A DNA stretch of 55,236 nucleotides from Aquimarina megaterium XH134 (GCF_000520975.1 NZ_JACB01000062.1:1-55236), one strand, 5' to 3'. Counted from the first letter of the stretch, positions 7,271-15,925 are shown. The notes: generated from the sequence alone by a model not told the origin. Numbers and translations: made by a program.

Positions 7271-9192
7271 ATGGGTATATTTATAATGATGTTAGTTCCT
7301 TTTCCTATGGTAGAATCAATCTCGAAGGTACCTTCGAGGTGTTCTACTCGTTTTTCGATATTTCTTAACCCCATTCCTTCTTTTTTGGGTAATATTTTGG
7401 CATCAAACCCTTTACCATTATCTTCTATGATAATATTTAAAAGAGAATCATGATTGGTTAAAGAGATGTGTATTTCTGAAGCTTCAGCATGTTTAATAGT
7501 ATTGGTAATGAGCTCCTGTATCATTCTAAAGATTGAAATTTCTAACGTATTGTCCAATCGCTCCTCCAATCCATAATCTTGTATTTCTATGTGCAAACCA
7601 TCTCCATTAGATACTTGTTTTGCTAAGTTTTTTATAGCGGGGAGCAACCCTTGATTTGCCATCACTCCACTATTTTTCTCATGAGCGATAGTGCGTACTT
7701 TTTGATAAGCTTCATCTAACAGTGCATTCGTTTTAGTATATAATTCTTCTACATGTTCAACTTTGGGGTTGTCTCTATTGTTTTGCAAATGTTGAAAATG
7801 AAGTTTAACAGTTGCTAATGTGCTTCCTAGGTTGTCATGTAGCTCATTAGCCAGGCGTTGTCGTTCTTTTTCTTGCCCGGATATCATTGCATCGATAGCA
7901 GCGAGCTCTTGTTCTTTAAGTAGTTTTTCTGTTTTTTGGATTTGTATTTCTCGTTCTTGTTCTGCAATACGTTGTTTGCGTTTGGTATTTTTATAGATAA
8001 GAAGCGCTATAATGATACCAATTATAATAAAAACAATAGAACCAATTAATAAGTTTTTATTCCGAATTCGACTCGTTTCGGTTTTTAGGTTTGTATTTAA
8101 TAGTTGTACTATTTTTTTTTCGTTTTGAATTATTTCATTTTCTTTTTCTGAGGTCTGAAGTCTGACATTCAATTCTGATATTTTAATTGTATTTTTTCTG
8201 AAATCTAACTTTTGTTCATCTCTTATAGATTCTTTTAAGTATATGTAAGCAGAATCATACTTTTTTAAAGGCTCGAAATAGTTAATTGCAGTATATTTTT
8301 TTTGTATAAATCTGGACCGAATAGTATCTGAAATATTCCATTCTTTTTTTGCTTTTTCTAAATTTGATTTTGATTTTGAGAAATTATTATTTATTGAAAA
8401 CAGTTGACTTTTTTGTATTAAACTACTAAATTTTAGATATTTTAAAAAAGATTTTTTCTCCGTTAGTTCTACGACTTTTTGATAGTTTATGATCGCATTA
8501 TGAATATCTCCTTGTAATTGATGCCTGAGCCCGTCAAAATATTTATAATAAGAGCTTAAATTATCATTGTATTTTTTTTTTTGAAAATGCTTTTGAAGAT
8601 TAATGAATGCTTTTTCAAATTGTTTTATAGTGTCATCTCCCTTATTGCGTTTAGAAATCAATTTAATATTATAAATATGAAACCAAAATTGTTCTGTATC
8701 ATTTTTTATTAGGGATTTAAATTCTTTTAAATAATATAGATGGGTATCACTACTTTGTACGATTTCTTGTGAATACAACTCTAAAAAAAAGAACAATGTT
8801 ATTTTTTGCCATTTGATTTCTTTATTTTGTTTTGCATGTATAAGAGAGTTAGTTAAAAATTTAAAAGTTTGTTCATTTGATGTATTGTTGTAAAGGTGAT
8901 ACATACCTAATGTGAGATTATAAAGTAACAGGTTATTCCTTAATTTAGCTTCCTTAAGTTGATCATATATTTTTTTATCTTTTTTGGGTTTTTGACCTGA
9001 GTTATATACTATTTGTTTCATAAAACTGAAATAAGGAAGATCAACCCCCTTGTCCAGTTCTGGAGCAATTTCATTTAAACGCTCAAAATTTAAACTAAAT
9101 AAGTTATTGATAAAATCAACTTCTTTATAGTTGGATTGTCCTGCAATGGGACACGTAATTATAACAAAAAAAAGGAGTGCTATTTTTTTCAC
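7267..9192 (-). CDS. TPR-containing sensor histidine kinase (HisKA_3)
   Basis: 641 residues. A signal peptide (1-19) is followed by a helical, TPR-like periplasmic region to about residue 375, one transmembrane helix (about 378-398, LIGSIVFIIIGIIIALLIY), a coiled-coil segment rich in Lys/Glu/Gln, then a HisKA_3 dimerisation domain with NELHDNLGS (phosphorylated His452) and a HATPase_c domain (about 540-641) with the N box ELITNTIKHAEA and G boxes DNGKGFD and GMGLRNI. This is the NarL-system kinase type that pairs with the LuxR-type regulator downstream. It overlaps both neighbours by 4 bp. The signal sensed by the TPR region is unknown. Confidence 0.92.
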   Translation of the reverse strand: MKKIALLFFVIITCPIAGQSNYKEVDFINNLFSLNFERLNEIAPELDKGVDLPYFSFMKQIVYNSGQKPKKDKKIYDQLKEAKLRNNLLLYNLTLGMYHLYNNTSNEQTFKFLTNSLIHAKQNKEIKWQKITLFFFLELYSQEIVQSSDTHLYYLKEFKSLIKNDTEQFWFHIYNIKLISKRNKGDDTIKQFEKAFINLQKHFQKKKYNDNLSSYYKYFDGLRHQLQGDIHNAIINYQKVVELTEKKSFLKYLKFSSLIQKSQLFSINNNFSKSKSNLEKAKKEWNISDTIRSRFIQKKYTAINYFEPLKKYDSAYIYLKESIRDEQKLDFRKNTIKISELNVRLQTSEKENEIIQNEKKIVQLLNTNLKTETSRIRNKNLLIGSIVFIIIGIIIALLIYKNTKRKQRIAEQEREIQIQKTEKLLKEQELAAIDAMISGQEKERQRLANELHDNLGSTLATVKLHFQHLQNNRDNPKVEHVEELYTKTNALLDEAYQKVRTIAHEKNSGVMANQGLLPAIKNLAKQVSNGDGLHIEIQDYGLEERLDNTLEISIFRMIQELITNTIKHAEASEIHISLTNHDSLLNIIIEDNGKGFDAKILPKKEGMGLRNIEKRVEHLEGTFEIDSTIGKGTNIIINIPI

Positions 9193-9815
9193 ATAAATAT
9201 AATTTTATTATTAGATGGAACACAGTTTAAGGATGGATAAGAGCCTGATTGGTTTCCTATAAAAGTGTCATCAGAATATTCAAATTTTTTTCTTTCATTT
9301 ACATAATACCCGTCTCGCTTAAAACATTCACTATCAAAAACGCCATTATTAAAAGCGCGTTTTATCCAATGTTGCTTAGGATCGTTTGCTATATGACCAT
9401 TCATAGGAATCAAAACACGATATAAGGTAATGAAATCTTCATCTTTTACAATCATTCCATTAGTTTCAGGAAAAAATCTGGTTAGATCTAGCTCGACATT
9501 TTCTTGGAAAGAGTTAGCATTAATGTTATGTTGTACTTTAAGGTCAATCACCCAGCCAGGAATATCATCATTGTCGGATTTTTTAGGTTTATCAAAAGGA
9601 GTAATTATCTTCAAGTTTTTTTCACCTTTGTAATTAATTAGAAAGAATTTGATCTTAGTAACGACTCTATCATTTGAGCCTTTTATAGGTTGAACATAAA
9701 ATCTTGAGAAGACTCCAAAAAAGGTGCCATACAATTGACTTGCATAGGTTGCTTGGATTCTGGGTTCTTTTTCATTATTTGTTAATTCTAAAATGATGTT
9801 AGAAGAATAGTCCAT
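9189..9815 (-). CDS. Unknown cytoplasmic protein of the protease/kinase cassette
   Basis: 208 residues with no signal peptide or membrane helix. Predicted to be mostly beta-strand by eye: alternating stretches such as FFGVFSRFYVQPI, VVTKIKFFLINY and DFITLYRVLIPM, with a C-terminal CFKRDGYYVNE and PSLNCVPSNN. I do not recognise a family. It lies 25 bp after the subtilisin-like protease and overlaps the sensor kinase start by 4 bp, so it is almost certainly translated with them. Possible roles are a protease regulator, substrate or adaptor, but nothing in the sequence decides this. Confidence 0.7.
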   Translation of the reverse strand: MDYSSNIILELTNNEKEPRIQATYASQLYGTFFGVFSRFYVQPIKGSNDRVVTKIKFFLINYKGEKNLKIITPFDKPKKSDNDDIPGWVIDLKVQHNINANSFQENVELDLTRFFPETNGMIVKDEDFITLYRVLIPMNGHIANDPKQHWIKRAFNNGVFDSECFKRDGYYVNERKKFEYSDDTFIGNQSGSYPSLNCVPSNNKIIFM

Positions 9816-9840
9816 AAGTATTACTTTATTTAATTAATGA

Positions 9841-11403
9841 TTAGATTTTTGCTAGAGATGCTGATATATTCAATATTCCTTCACCCCATTTTTTGGTTTC
9901 CCATCCTGCTGGTTTTAGTACACTACTAAGTAGGATATCTTTAATCTTGTCTGGTTTGAGATCAATATTTTTTCTTTCAGCTAAGGACAACATAAGCCCA
10001 ATACCCCCACCGACAATGGGAGTCGCAGCTGATGTGCCCTTGAAAGTGCAATAATCAAGGTATTCTACCCCATTTAATCTATAGTTTTTCCCAGCTTCCC
10101 CGGAAAAGTCAGTTGTGATCAAATGTTTTCCAGGTGCCGCTATGTCTACTTCATCTCCCTCATTAGACCACCAACCTCTACTTTGTTTAGCGATGTATTT
10201 CCCATCTAAATCTACTGCTCCTACAGATATTACTTCTCTAATTGTAGCCGGAAACTTTACAGATTTTGAGTTGTTTCCTACAGAAATTACAAAGGTTACA
10301 TTGTTGTTATTGATGTAATATTTAATGCAGTCTGTTATACTTTTTTCCCCTGCAGGCTTAAAAGAATGTTTATTCCAGGGTATTATTATTACTTTCGAGT
10401 TTTTAGAATTTACTAACCAATCTATAGCTTTAATAATCATTTCTGGTGTATAAAGATTTTCATTAAAACAGCATTGTAGATGTTCTCTTACAACGGCAGA
10501 GGCAATGGAACAACCTGCTCCTAAATTAATCAAATCTTTATTTAAAATTGCATTGGTGGTCATAGCTGTAGCAAGTCCAATACATTGCATCCCATGAGGT
10601 CTTTTTTTATTTATTTGATTTGGAGTTTTGGAAGATGAAAAATTTTTTTGAGTAATACCTCCCGTAATAGAGTTATTTTTTATAGCATTATGGTTTATGT
10701 CGATAATCGAATCCAGAATACCTATTGTAATATTTGGAGTATTGATTTTGGTTATATCTTTTACTGAGGTATTTATAAGTCTATGTGCACATTCATTTAA
10801 AAAGCTTGATTTTTCTATGAGTGTATGTGCTTCTTTTTTATCATCATCGGGCTCCGAAGGATCAAAATCTATTTTTTGGTATGTTTTAAAATTAGGTTCA
10901 ATATATTCAATGGGTGATGCATTTTTATTGGTTAAGTTAAAAAGCTTATTGAAATCATTTACAGATTTGGCTTCAGAATCATACCTAAAAATGAATAATT
11001 GATTTTTTATATTCTCAATATTTTTACATCCATGGTTTTCTCTAATATCTTTTAGTTGAACATTTTTATTAAGTTTAAGCAGGAAAGAAGATGTTCCAGT
11101 AAAAAAAATTTCATCTTCATCTTCATCAATATTAAATTTAATTTCTATTTGAACACCCAGAAATTTTTCATCAGTAATTTCCTTTTTTAGATCTAGGTAA
11201 TCTAAGGAATCTTTTGTACTTATAGTAAGTATGTAATTGTCTGTTTTTTGAATATCAAATTCTGGAAATTCTTGTTTTTTAACTTGTATATATTCTTCCA
11301 CTAATTCATGTTCCCAATCTGTAGGTAGAAAGATGGCCAGAGATGAACCACTTATTCTCTGTTTTTCTTTCTTATGCCAAAAATAATATGATATTTCTTT
11401 CAT
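9841..11403 (-). CDS. Intracellular subtilisin-like serine protease (S8) with N-terminal prodomain-like region
   Basis: 520 residues and no signal peptide, so probably cytoplasmic. The catalytic set is complete: Asp231 in GILDSIID, His270 in RPHGMQC, oxyanion Asn377 in ISVGNNS and Ser458 in GTSAATP. Residues about 105-180 look like an S8 prodomain (strand FLLKLNKNVQ, then SPIEYIEPNF, the usual Val/Ile-Glu-Pro-Asn end), and residues 1-100 may be a second, related ferredoxin-like unit. The enzyme should be a self-inhibited zymogen. It is the first gene of a cassette with an unknown protein, a TPR sensor kinase and a response regulator; this gene order, not the family, is the unusual part. Confidence 0.88.
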   Translation of the reverse strand: MKEISYYFWHKKEKQRISGSSLAIFLPTDWEHELVEEYIQVKKQEFPEFDIQKTDNYILTISTKDSLDYLDLKKEITDEKFLGVQIEIKFNIDEDEDEIFFTGTSSFLLKLNKNVQLKDIRENHGCKNIENIKNQLFIFRYDSEAKSVNDFNKLFNLTNKNASPIEYIEPNFKTYQKIDFDPSEPDDDKKEAHTLIEKSSFLNECAHRLINTSVKDITKINTPNITIGILDSIIDINHNAIKNNSITGGITQKNFSSSKTPNQINKKRPHGMQCIGLATAMTTNAILNKDLINLGAGCSIASAVVREHLQCCFNENLYTPEMIIKAIDWLVNSKNSKVIIIPWNKHSFKPAGEKSITDCIKYYINNNNVTFVISVGNNSKSVKFPATIREVISVGAVDLDGKYIAKQSRGWWSNEGDEVDIAAPGKHLITTDFSGEAGKNYRLNGVEYLDYCTFKGTSAATPIVGGGIGLMLSLAERKNIDLKPDKIKDILLSSVLKPAGWETKKWGEGILNISASLAKI

Positions 11404-11580
11404 CTCTAGGTTATTTAGTTACTCCAAAACTCTCAAAAAACAGAGTGTTAATCCATACCCAATACAAGGTATTTTATCCTAATGGTTTAAGAAAAACCAA
11501 AAAGATAAGCAGATTACGTACCAATACGGTAGTAACCAAAATGCAACTATTTTGACTGAAATTCTAGGGGTGTTTATGGT

Positions 11581-11772
11581 TTACTCGGGTTGTAAATACG
11601 TTTTTAACGCAAAAAGCAACAAAATAAAGATAATAAAACCAATGAGAATAAAAAGACTACCCTTATAATATTTGCGATGTAGTTTGATATCTTTTCGATA
11701 GCTAAATATCATTAAGATGATAAATGCTACGACAAAAAATCCTGCAAATATTAACTGGCCCTGACTAAACAT
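11581..11772 (-). CDS. Small two-TM membrane protein, conserved in flavobacteria
   Basis: 63 residues: MFSQGQLIFAGFFVVAFIIL starts the first membrane helix (6-24), a basic loop SYRKDIKLHRKYYKG follows, and a second helix spans about 40-58. I recall similar proteins of this length in Flavobacteriaceae as uncharacterised. A good -7 box (TATCTTTG, minus strand 11791-11798) precedes it by 18 bp, which supports a real gene despite its size. Function unknown. Confidence 0.75.
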   Translation of the reverse strand: MFSQGQLIFAGFFVVAFIILMIFSYRKDIKLHRKYYKGSLFILIGFIIFILLLFALKTYLQPE

Positions 11773-11790
11773 AAATTGTTATTTTTACGG

Positions 11791-11798
11791 CAAAGATA
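11791..11798 (-). promoter_or_regulatory. -7 element TATCTTTG for the 63-residue membrane protein
   Basis: A full TAnnTTTG match on the minus strand, 18 bp before the ATG at 11772, in the 44-bp divergent gap shared with the pyrophosphohydrolase gene. Confidence 0.55.
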
Positions 11799-11816
11799 AT
11801 CTATAAAAATATACTG

Positions 11817-12203
11817 ATGAAAGATAAAATTGCTGCGGTACAAGAATTTCACACTTCATTTAAACTAGGATATAAAAACGAACCCATAGCCGATCTAGGA
11901 GAGGCTAAAAACACACTTCGATTTAACCTGATGAAAGAGGAGAATGAAGAATATTTTGAGGCTGCTCAAAACAATGATTTGGTAGAAGTTGCTGATGCTT
12001 TGGGCGATATGTTATATATTTTGTGTGGTACTATTATCGAGCATGGTATGCAACACAAGATAGAAGAAGTGTTTAATGAAATCCAGCGTAGTAATATGAG
12101 TAAACTGGGTGAAGATGGACAACCTATTTACAGAGAGGATGGTAAGGTGCTTAAGGGGCCTAATTATTTTAAACCCAATATCAAAGAAATCTTAGATCGA
12201 TAA
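11817..12203 (+). CDS. Nucleoside triphosphate pyrophosphohydrolase (MazG/PRA-PH-like, all-alpha)
   Basis: 128 residues. The all-alpha NTP-pyrophosphohydrolase signature is present: MKEENEEYFEA near residue 39 (the E-E-x-x-E motif) and EVADALGDMLYILCG near 60 (E-x-x-D), the Mg-binding residues of the MazG/dUTPase-2/PRA-PH superfamily. The C-terminal GEDGQPIYREDGKVLKGPNY is typical of the phage- and Bacteroidota-type subgroup. It likely hydrolyses a nucleoside triphosphate to the monophosphate and PPi, perhaps sanitising the pool; the exact nucleotide is not evident. It is not next to his genes, which argues against HisE. It is divergent from the 63-residue gene. Confidence 0.85.
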   Translation: MKDKIAAVQEFHTSFKLGYKNEPIADLGEAKNTLRFNLMKEENEEYFEAAQNNDLVEVADALGDMLYILCGTIIEHGMQHKIEEVFNEIQRSNMSKLGEDGQPIYREDGKVLKGPNYFKPNIKEILDR

Positions 12204-12209
12204 ATAACT

Positions 12210-12243
12210 AAAACTCCCGAAAAAATATTTTTTCGGGAGTTTT
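12210..12243. terminator. Bidirectional rho-independent terminator
   Basis: A perfect 34-bp palindrome (17-bp arms 12210-12226 and 12227-12243) with a CTCCCG/CGGGAG core and A and T runs at the ends. It sits between the convergent pyrophosphohydrolase and ilvE genes and can serve both. Confidence 0.9.
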
Positions 12244-12283
12244 GTTTTCATAATATAGTCGGTATAATTTTCATACCTCCAAA

Positions 12284-13351
12284 CTACACTTTATATCTCC
12301 AGCCAAAAGTATCTTCGGCTTTATTGTATTGAATATCCATTAGTGCTTTTTTGAAATAAGAAGCATAAGAATTTTCTTGCTTTTCGATTTCGTAATGCTC
12401 TCCTTTATAACCAAATGCTTTTACAGGGCTCACCACAGCAGCAGTTCCTGCGCCAAAAACTTCTTTTAAACTTCCGTTTTTTGCAGCTTCAACAATTTCG
12501 CTAACCTTAACAGGTCGTACATCTACTTTAATACCTTCTTTTTCGGCAATAGTAATCAAGCTTTTACGAGTGACCCCATCAAGAATTCTATCACTAACAG
12601 GAGCTGTAAGTAAGGTGTCATTAACTCTAAAGAATACATTCATTGTTCCTGCCTCTTCCATATATTCATGAGTACTAGCATCGGTCCAGATCACTTGTTG
12701 GTATCCTTGTTCTTGGGCTAGTTTTGTTGGATAGAATTGCCCTGCATAGTTTCCGGCAGCTTTTGCATATCCAAAACCTCCGTTAGCAGAACGACTAAAT
12801 TTTTCTGCAACCAATACACTTACATCACCACTATAATAGGATTGAGCAGGTGAGCATATGATCATAAACTTATATTCATCTGCTTCAGAAGCAGAAACAC
12901 TTGCCTGGGTTGCAATCACAAAAGGACGTATGTATAATGAATTTCCATAACCAGGCTTAATCCATTCATTATCCAATTTTAACAAGGCATTTAGTCCTTC
13001 AAAAAAGTAATCTTCAGGAAATTCTGGTATAGCCAAACGTTCTGCAGATATATTGATACGTTTAAAGTTTTCATCGGGTCTGAATAAAAAAGTATCTCCA
13101 TTATCATCTTTATACGCTTTCATCCCTTCAAAAACTGCTTGGCCATAATGAAAAACACGAGCAGAAGGTTCCATAGTGAGCGGACCGTAAGGAACAATTT
13201 CTGGATTTTGCCATTCTCCATTCACATAATCACAGACAAACATATGATCTGTAAAAATTTTCCCGAAATTAAGATTTTCAAAATCTACTTGTCCGATTTT
13301 GGACTCACTTACTTCACTAATTTTCAAGGCTTGAGAAATTGTGTTTTTCAT
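12284..13351 (-). CDS. ilvE: Branched-chain amino acid aminotransferase
   Basis: 355 residues, the eukaryote-like class IV length. The PLP lysine is Lys197 in GGFGYAKAAGNYAG. Other family marks are FHYGQAVFEGMKAY (68-80), FRPDENFKRIN (90-100), LYIRPFVIAT (139-148) and QVIWTDASTHEYMEEAGTMN with the conserved E-x-G-T-M-N loop. It transfers the amino group between Leu/Ile/Val and 2-oxoglutarate in the cytoplasm. It is a single gene here, away from other ilv genes. A 13-bp perfect palindrome (13408-13420) lies about 57 bp before its start and may be an operator. Confidence 0.96.
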   Translation of the reverse strand: MKNTISQALKISEVSESKIGQVDFENLNFGKIFTDHMFVCDYVNGEWQNPEIVPYGPLTMEPSARVFHYGQAVFEGMKAYKDDNGDTFLFRPDENFKRINISAERLAIPEFPEDYFFEGLNALLKLDNEWIKPGYGNSLYIRPFVIATQASVSASEADEYKFMIICSPAQSYYSGDVSVLVAEKFSRSANGGFGYAKAAGNYAGQFYPTKLAQEQGYQQVIWTDASTHEYMEEAGTMNVFFRVNDTLLTAPVSDRILDGVTRKSLITIAEKEGIKVDVRPVKVSEIVEAAKNGSLKEVFGAGTAAVVSPVKAFGYKGEHYEIEKQENSYASYFKKALMDIQYNKAEDTFGWRYKV

Positions 13352-13673
13352 TTGTTTCAGTCGTTTTAATTATTTTACATTACATTGATTAAAAGGTTAA
13401 GAATGAGTGTAGTCACTACATACTATGGTAAGAGATTTAAAATAGCTACTTTGAAGAAAAGAATATCTAAATTTCTTAATGCTCGTTTTACTTGGTTATC
13501 TTTTAAAAGTTAATGATAGCATTAGGCTTTTTTACAGCTTGTTATCATATTCTTTGTCTCAAAACCAAAGGAATACTAACATCCTTTTAATTCACTACAA
13601 AAATACCCTTTTCTTATAAAATAAGAATTTTAAAAATGTTTAATTTTGCAAAACATAAAGATAATAAAGGATT
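13352..13673. promoter_or_regulatory. Divergent promoter region between ilvE and the DUF4920 gene
   Basis: 322 bp with no convincing ORF. It holds a perfect palindrome TGTAGT-C-ACTACA (13408-13420) on the ilvE side, a poorly paired AT-rich hairpin around 13510-13550, and a -7 box TAATTTTG (13641-13648) for the rightward gene. I see no leader peptide rich in Ile/Val/Leu codons that would indicate attenuation. Confidence 0.5.
13641..13648 (+). promoter_or_regulatory. -7 element TAATTTTG for the DUF4920/mnmD unit
   Basis: A full TAnnTTTG match, 25 bp before the ATG at 13674. Confidence 0.55.
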
Positions 13674-14180
13674 ATGAAAAAAAATGCACTGTTTTTTGTA
13701 GGATTGTTAGTACTAATAGGTTGTAATTCATCGACTAAGACAGAAAACTTTTTTTCTGTTAACGATATTTCAAGTGAAAATTATAAAAGTTTTGGTGATA
13801 AAGTATCTTCAGATCATATTTACAATAGAGATGCAATAGCAGAAAAATATGAAAACTTAAAAGAAGGCGATACAGTAGCAGTTGCTTTTTCGAGTACGGT
13901 AAATGCTGTTTGTAAGGCTAAAGGTTGTTGGATGAAAGTAGCTTTGGATGGTGATAAAGAAACTATGGTGAAGTTTAAAGATTATGGTTTTTTTGTGCCA
14001 AAGAACATAGAAAATGATACTATCATTGTTCAGGGTAAAGCATTTGTGACTGAGATGTCTGTAGATGAACAACGCCATTTTGCCAGTGATGCAGGAAAAA
14101 CCGAAGAAGAAATTGCCAGTATTACAACTCCTAAGAAAACGTATTCTTTTGTAGCAGAAGGTGTTTTGATAAAAGAATAA
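13674..14180 (+). CDS. DUF4920 family lipoprotein
   Basis: 168 residues. A lipoprotein signal ends at Cys17 (VLIGCNSS). The rest is a compact beta-rich domain with the family's CKAKGCWMKV motif near residue 82 and KFKDYGFFVPK, followed by VQGKAFVTEMSVDEQRHFA. The two Cys of C-x-x-x-x-C are conserved in DUF4920 members as I recall and may bind metal or form a disulfide. Probably a periplasmic lipoprotein of unknown function. Its stop overlaps the start of mnmD by 1 bp (TAATG), so both genes are translated together. Confidence 0.85.
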   Translation: MKKNALFFVGLLVLIGCNSSTKTENFFSVNDISSENYKSFGDKVSSDHIYNRDAIAEKYENLKEGDTVAVAFSSTVNAVCKAKGCWMKVALDGDKETMVKFKDYGFFVPKNIENDTIIVQGKAFVTEMSVDEQRHFASDAGKTEEEIASITTPKKTYSFVAEGVLIKE

Positions 14181-14872
14181 TGCAAGAAGAGATACAACGT
14201 AAAATTATTACCACTGCCGATGGTTCAAAAACCATTCATTTGCCAGAGTTAAATGAGCATTACCATTCTAAACATGGTGCAATTAATGAAGCAAAGCATG
14301 TGTTTATTAAAAGTGGATTCGATCATATTCTGAGTAAAAATAAGTCGGGTTCGCTGGATATTATGGAGATAGGTTTCGGAACAGGTCTAAATGCTTTTAT
14401 AACATTTCTTGAAGCAGAAAAAAATAATCTACCAATTTATTATGTTGGAGTAGAAGGATATCCAGTAGCACTACCAGAGGCCAAACTAATGAATTATCCC
14501 GAAGTACTTGCTGTAAAAGAGAAACAACAGGTTTTTGATACAATGCACCAATCATTATGGGAATTGCCAGTAGATATCACTTCAAACTTTAAACTCGTTA
14601 AGCGTAAGCAGTTTTTTGCAGATATAATAGATGAAAACAGTTTTGATTTAATCTATTTTGATGCTTTTGGAGCTAGGGTACAACCCGAACTTTGGACAAT
14701 AGAGATTTTTAGGAAGATGTATGAAGCACTTCGTTCGAGAGGAGTTTTGGTTACTTATGCGGCAAAAGGCAGCGTAAGACGTGCAATGCAAGAGGTAGGT
14801 TTTGTAGTAGAAAGACTTCCCGGGCCACCAGGAAAACGAGAAATGCTTAGAGCTACAAAAGTAAAATCATAA
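14180..14872 (+). CDS. mnmD: tRNA 5-methylaminomethyl-2-thiouridine methyltransferase MnmD
   Basis: 230 residues, equivalent to the N-terminal methyltransferase half of E. coli MnmC but encoded alone, as in Bacteroidota and many other bacteria. The SAM-binding motif IMEIGFGTGLNAFITFLEAE lies near residues 54-73, followed by VGVEGYPVALPEA, DLIYFDAFGARVQPELW near 155-171 and the C-terminal GVLVTYAAKGSVRRAM and LPGPPGKREML. It methylates the aminomethyl group at U34 wobble positions of several tRNAs. The oxidoreductase half (MnmC2) is absent. It is coupled to the DUF4920 gene upstream by a TAATG junction. Confidence 0.93.
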   Translation: MQEEIQRKIITTADGSKTIHLPELNEHYHSKHGAINEAKHVFIKSGFDHILSKNKSGSLDIMEIGFGTGLNAFITFLEAEKNNLPIYYVGVEGYPVALPEAKLMNYPEVLAVKEKQQVFDTMHQSLWELPVDITSNFKLVKRKQFFADIIDENSFDLIYFDAFGARVQPELWTIEIFRKMYEALRSRGVLVTYAAKGSVRRAMQEVGFVVERLPGPPGKREMLRATKVKS

Positions 14873-14916
14873 ATATACTATTTATTAGGAAGTTAGAAGA
14901 ATACTAAACGTATGTT

Positions 14917-14941
14917 AAACCTATAATAAAGAGATAGGTTT
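14917..14941. terminator. Hairpin after mnmD (8-bp arms)
   Basis: AAACCTAT (14917-14924) and ATAGGTTT (14934-14941) enclose a 9-nt loop, 45 bp past the mnmD stop. The T run is short, so a terminator is likely but not certain. Confidence 0.5.
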
Positions 14942-15004
14942 TATTGTAAGTCGGTAGTATTTTGCAGTAAATTAATTATCTAATAATCACTAAAATTTAG
15001 ACAT

Positions 15005-15922
15005 GTGAAAGTTTTAATTACTGGTGCAACAGGTTTGGTAGGCCAGGAAATAGTTAATCTGTGCCATCAATCTGGAATCGAAGTAAACTACCTTACCACT
15101 AGTAAAGATAAGCTAAGTTCTAAAACGAACTATACAGGTTATTTTTGGGATCCAAAAAAAGGGGAAATCGATACCAATTGTTTTAATGATGTCGAAGTGA
15201 TTGTTAATCTAGTTGGAGCAACGGTAGCAAAACGGTGGACATCTTCTTATAAAACAGAAATATTAGAAAGCAGAACACATACTGCTTCTCTTATTTTAGA
15301 ATCATTAAAAAATATAAAACATTCGGTTCGTCATATTGCTTCTGCAAGTGCTATTGGTATATATCCAGATTCTTTTCAGAATTATTATACAGAAGATGCT
15401 CCAGAGTGTGACACTGGATTTTTAGGAGAAGTAGTTACCCAATGGGAGAATGCTGTCTTGCAGTTTAAAACGTTAGATATCGAAGTTAGTCTACTTCGTA
15501 TTGGATTGGTTTTATCTGAGAAAGGAGGAGCTTTTCCCAAAATGGCAAAACCTATTCGATTTGGAATGGGAGCTTTCTTTGGAAATGGTAAACAATGGCA
15601 AAGTTGGATTCATGTTAATGATCTGGCCCGCATGTTTATGTTTGTTATAGAAGAAGAGTTAACAGGAGTTTTTAATGCGGTGGCTCCTAATCCTGTTTCT
15701 AACAAAAAACTAATGAATACTATAGCAGAGAAATTAGATAAAAAAATAATTTTGCCTAATGTACCAAGGCTAACAATGAAATTGTTTTTAGGAGAAATGC
15801 ATAGCCTTTTGTTTTCTAGTCAGCGGGTTAGTAGTAGTAAGATTTCTACTACAGGATTTGATTTTAATTTTGATAATATTGCTTCAGCAGTAGATGTGCT
15901 TATCGATAAAGAGGCTAGATAA
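15005..15922 (+). CDS. TIGR01777 family NAD(P)-binding epimerase (extended SDR)
   Basis: 305 residues from a GTG start; the ATG two bases upstream is out of frame. The nucleotide-binding GATGLVGQEIV lies at residues 7-17, and the family motifs VNLVGATVAKRWT (near 75), SASAIGIYP with the active-site Tyr (near 120), FLGEVVTQWENAV, LRIGLVLSEKGGAFPKM and WIHVNDLARM follow; a C-terminal DUF1731-like region ends the protein. Members are nucleotide-sugar-epimerase-like oxidoreductases (YfcH/SULA type) of unproven substrate. A bidirectional terminator follows at 15926. Confidence 0.92.
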   Translation: MKVLITGATGLVGQEIVNLCHQSGIEVNYLTTSKDKLSSKTNYTGYFWDPKKGEIDTNCFNDVEVIVNLVGATVAKRWTSSYKTEILESRTHTASLILESLKNIKHSVRHIASASAIGIYPDSFQNYYTEDAPECDTGFLGEVVTQWENAVLQFKTLDIEVSLLRIGLVLSEKGGAFPKMAKPIRFGMGAFFGNGKQWQSWIHVNDLARMFMFVIEEELTGVFNAVAPNPVSNKKLMNTIAEKLDKKIILPNVPRLTMKLFLGEMHSLLFSSQRVSSSKISTTGFDFNFDNIASAVDVLIDKEAR

Positions 15923-15925
15923 AAA

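Noticed and set aside
5363..11403. Prophage or mobile island
   Set aside because: No integrase, transposase, tRNA, direct-repeat ends or shift in base composition is visible around the cassette.
11343..11555. Open frame on the plus strand reaching into the promoter of the protease
   Set aside because: It overlaps the protease gene end to end with its start, has no good start context or recognisable protein, and lies opposite an intact catalytic gene.
13510..13550. Attenuator for ilvE
   Set aside because: It lies on the far side of the divergent region, pairs poorly and has no leader peptide with branched-chain codons.
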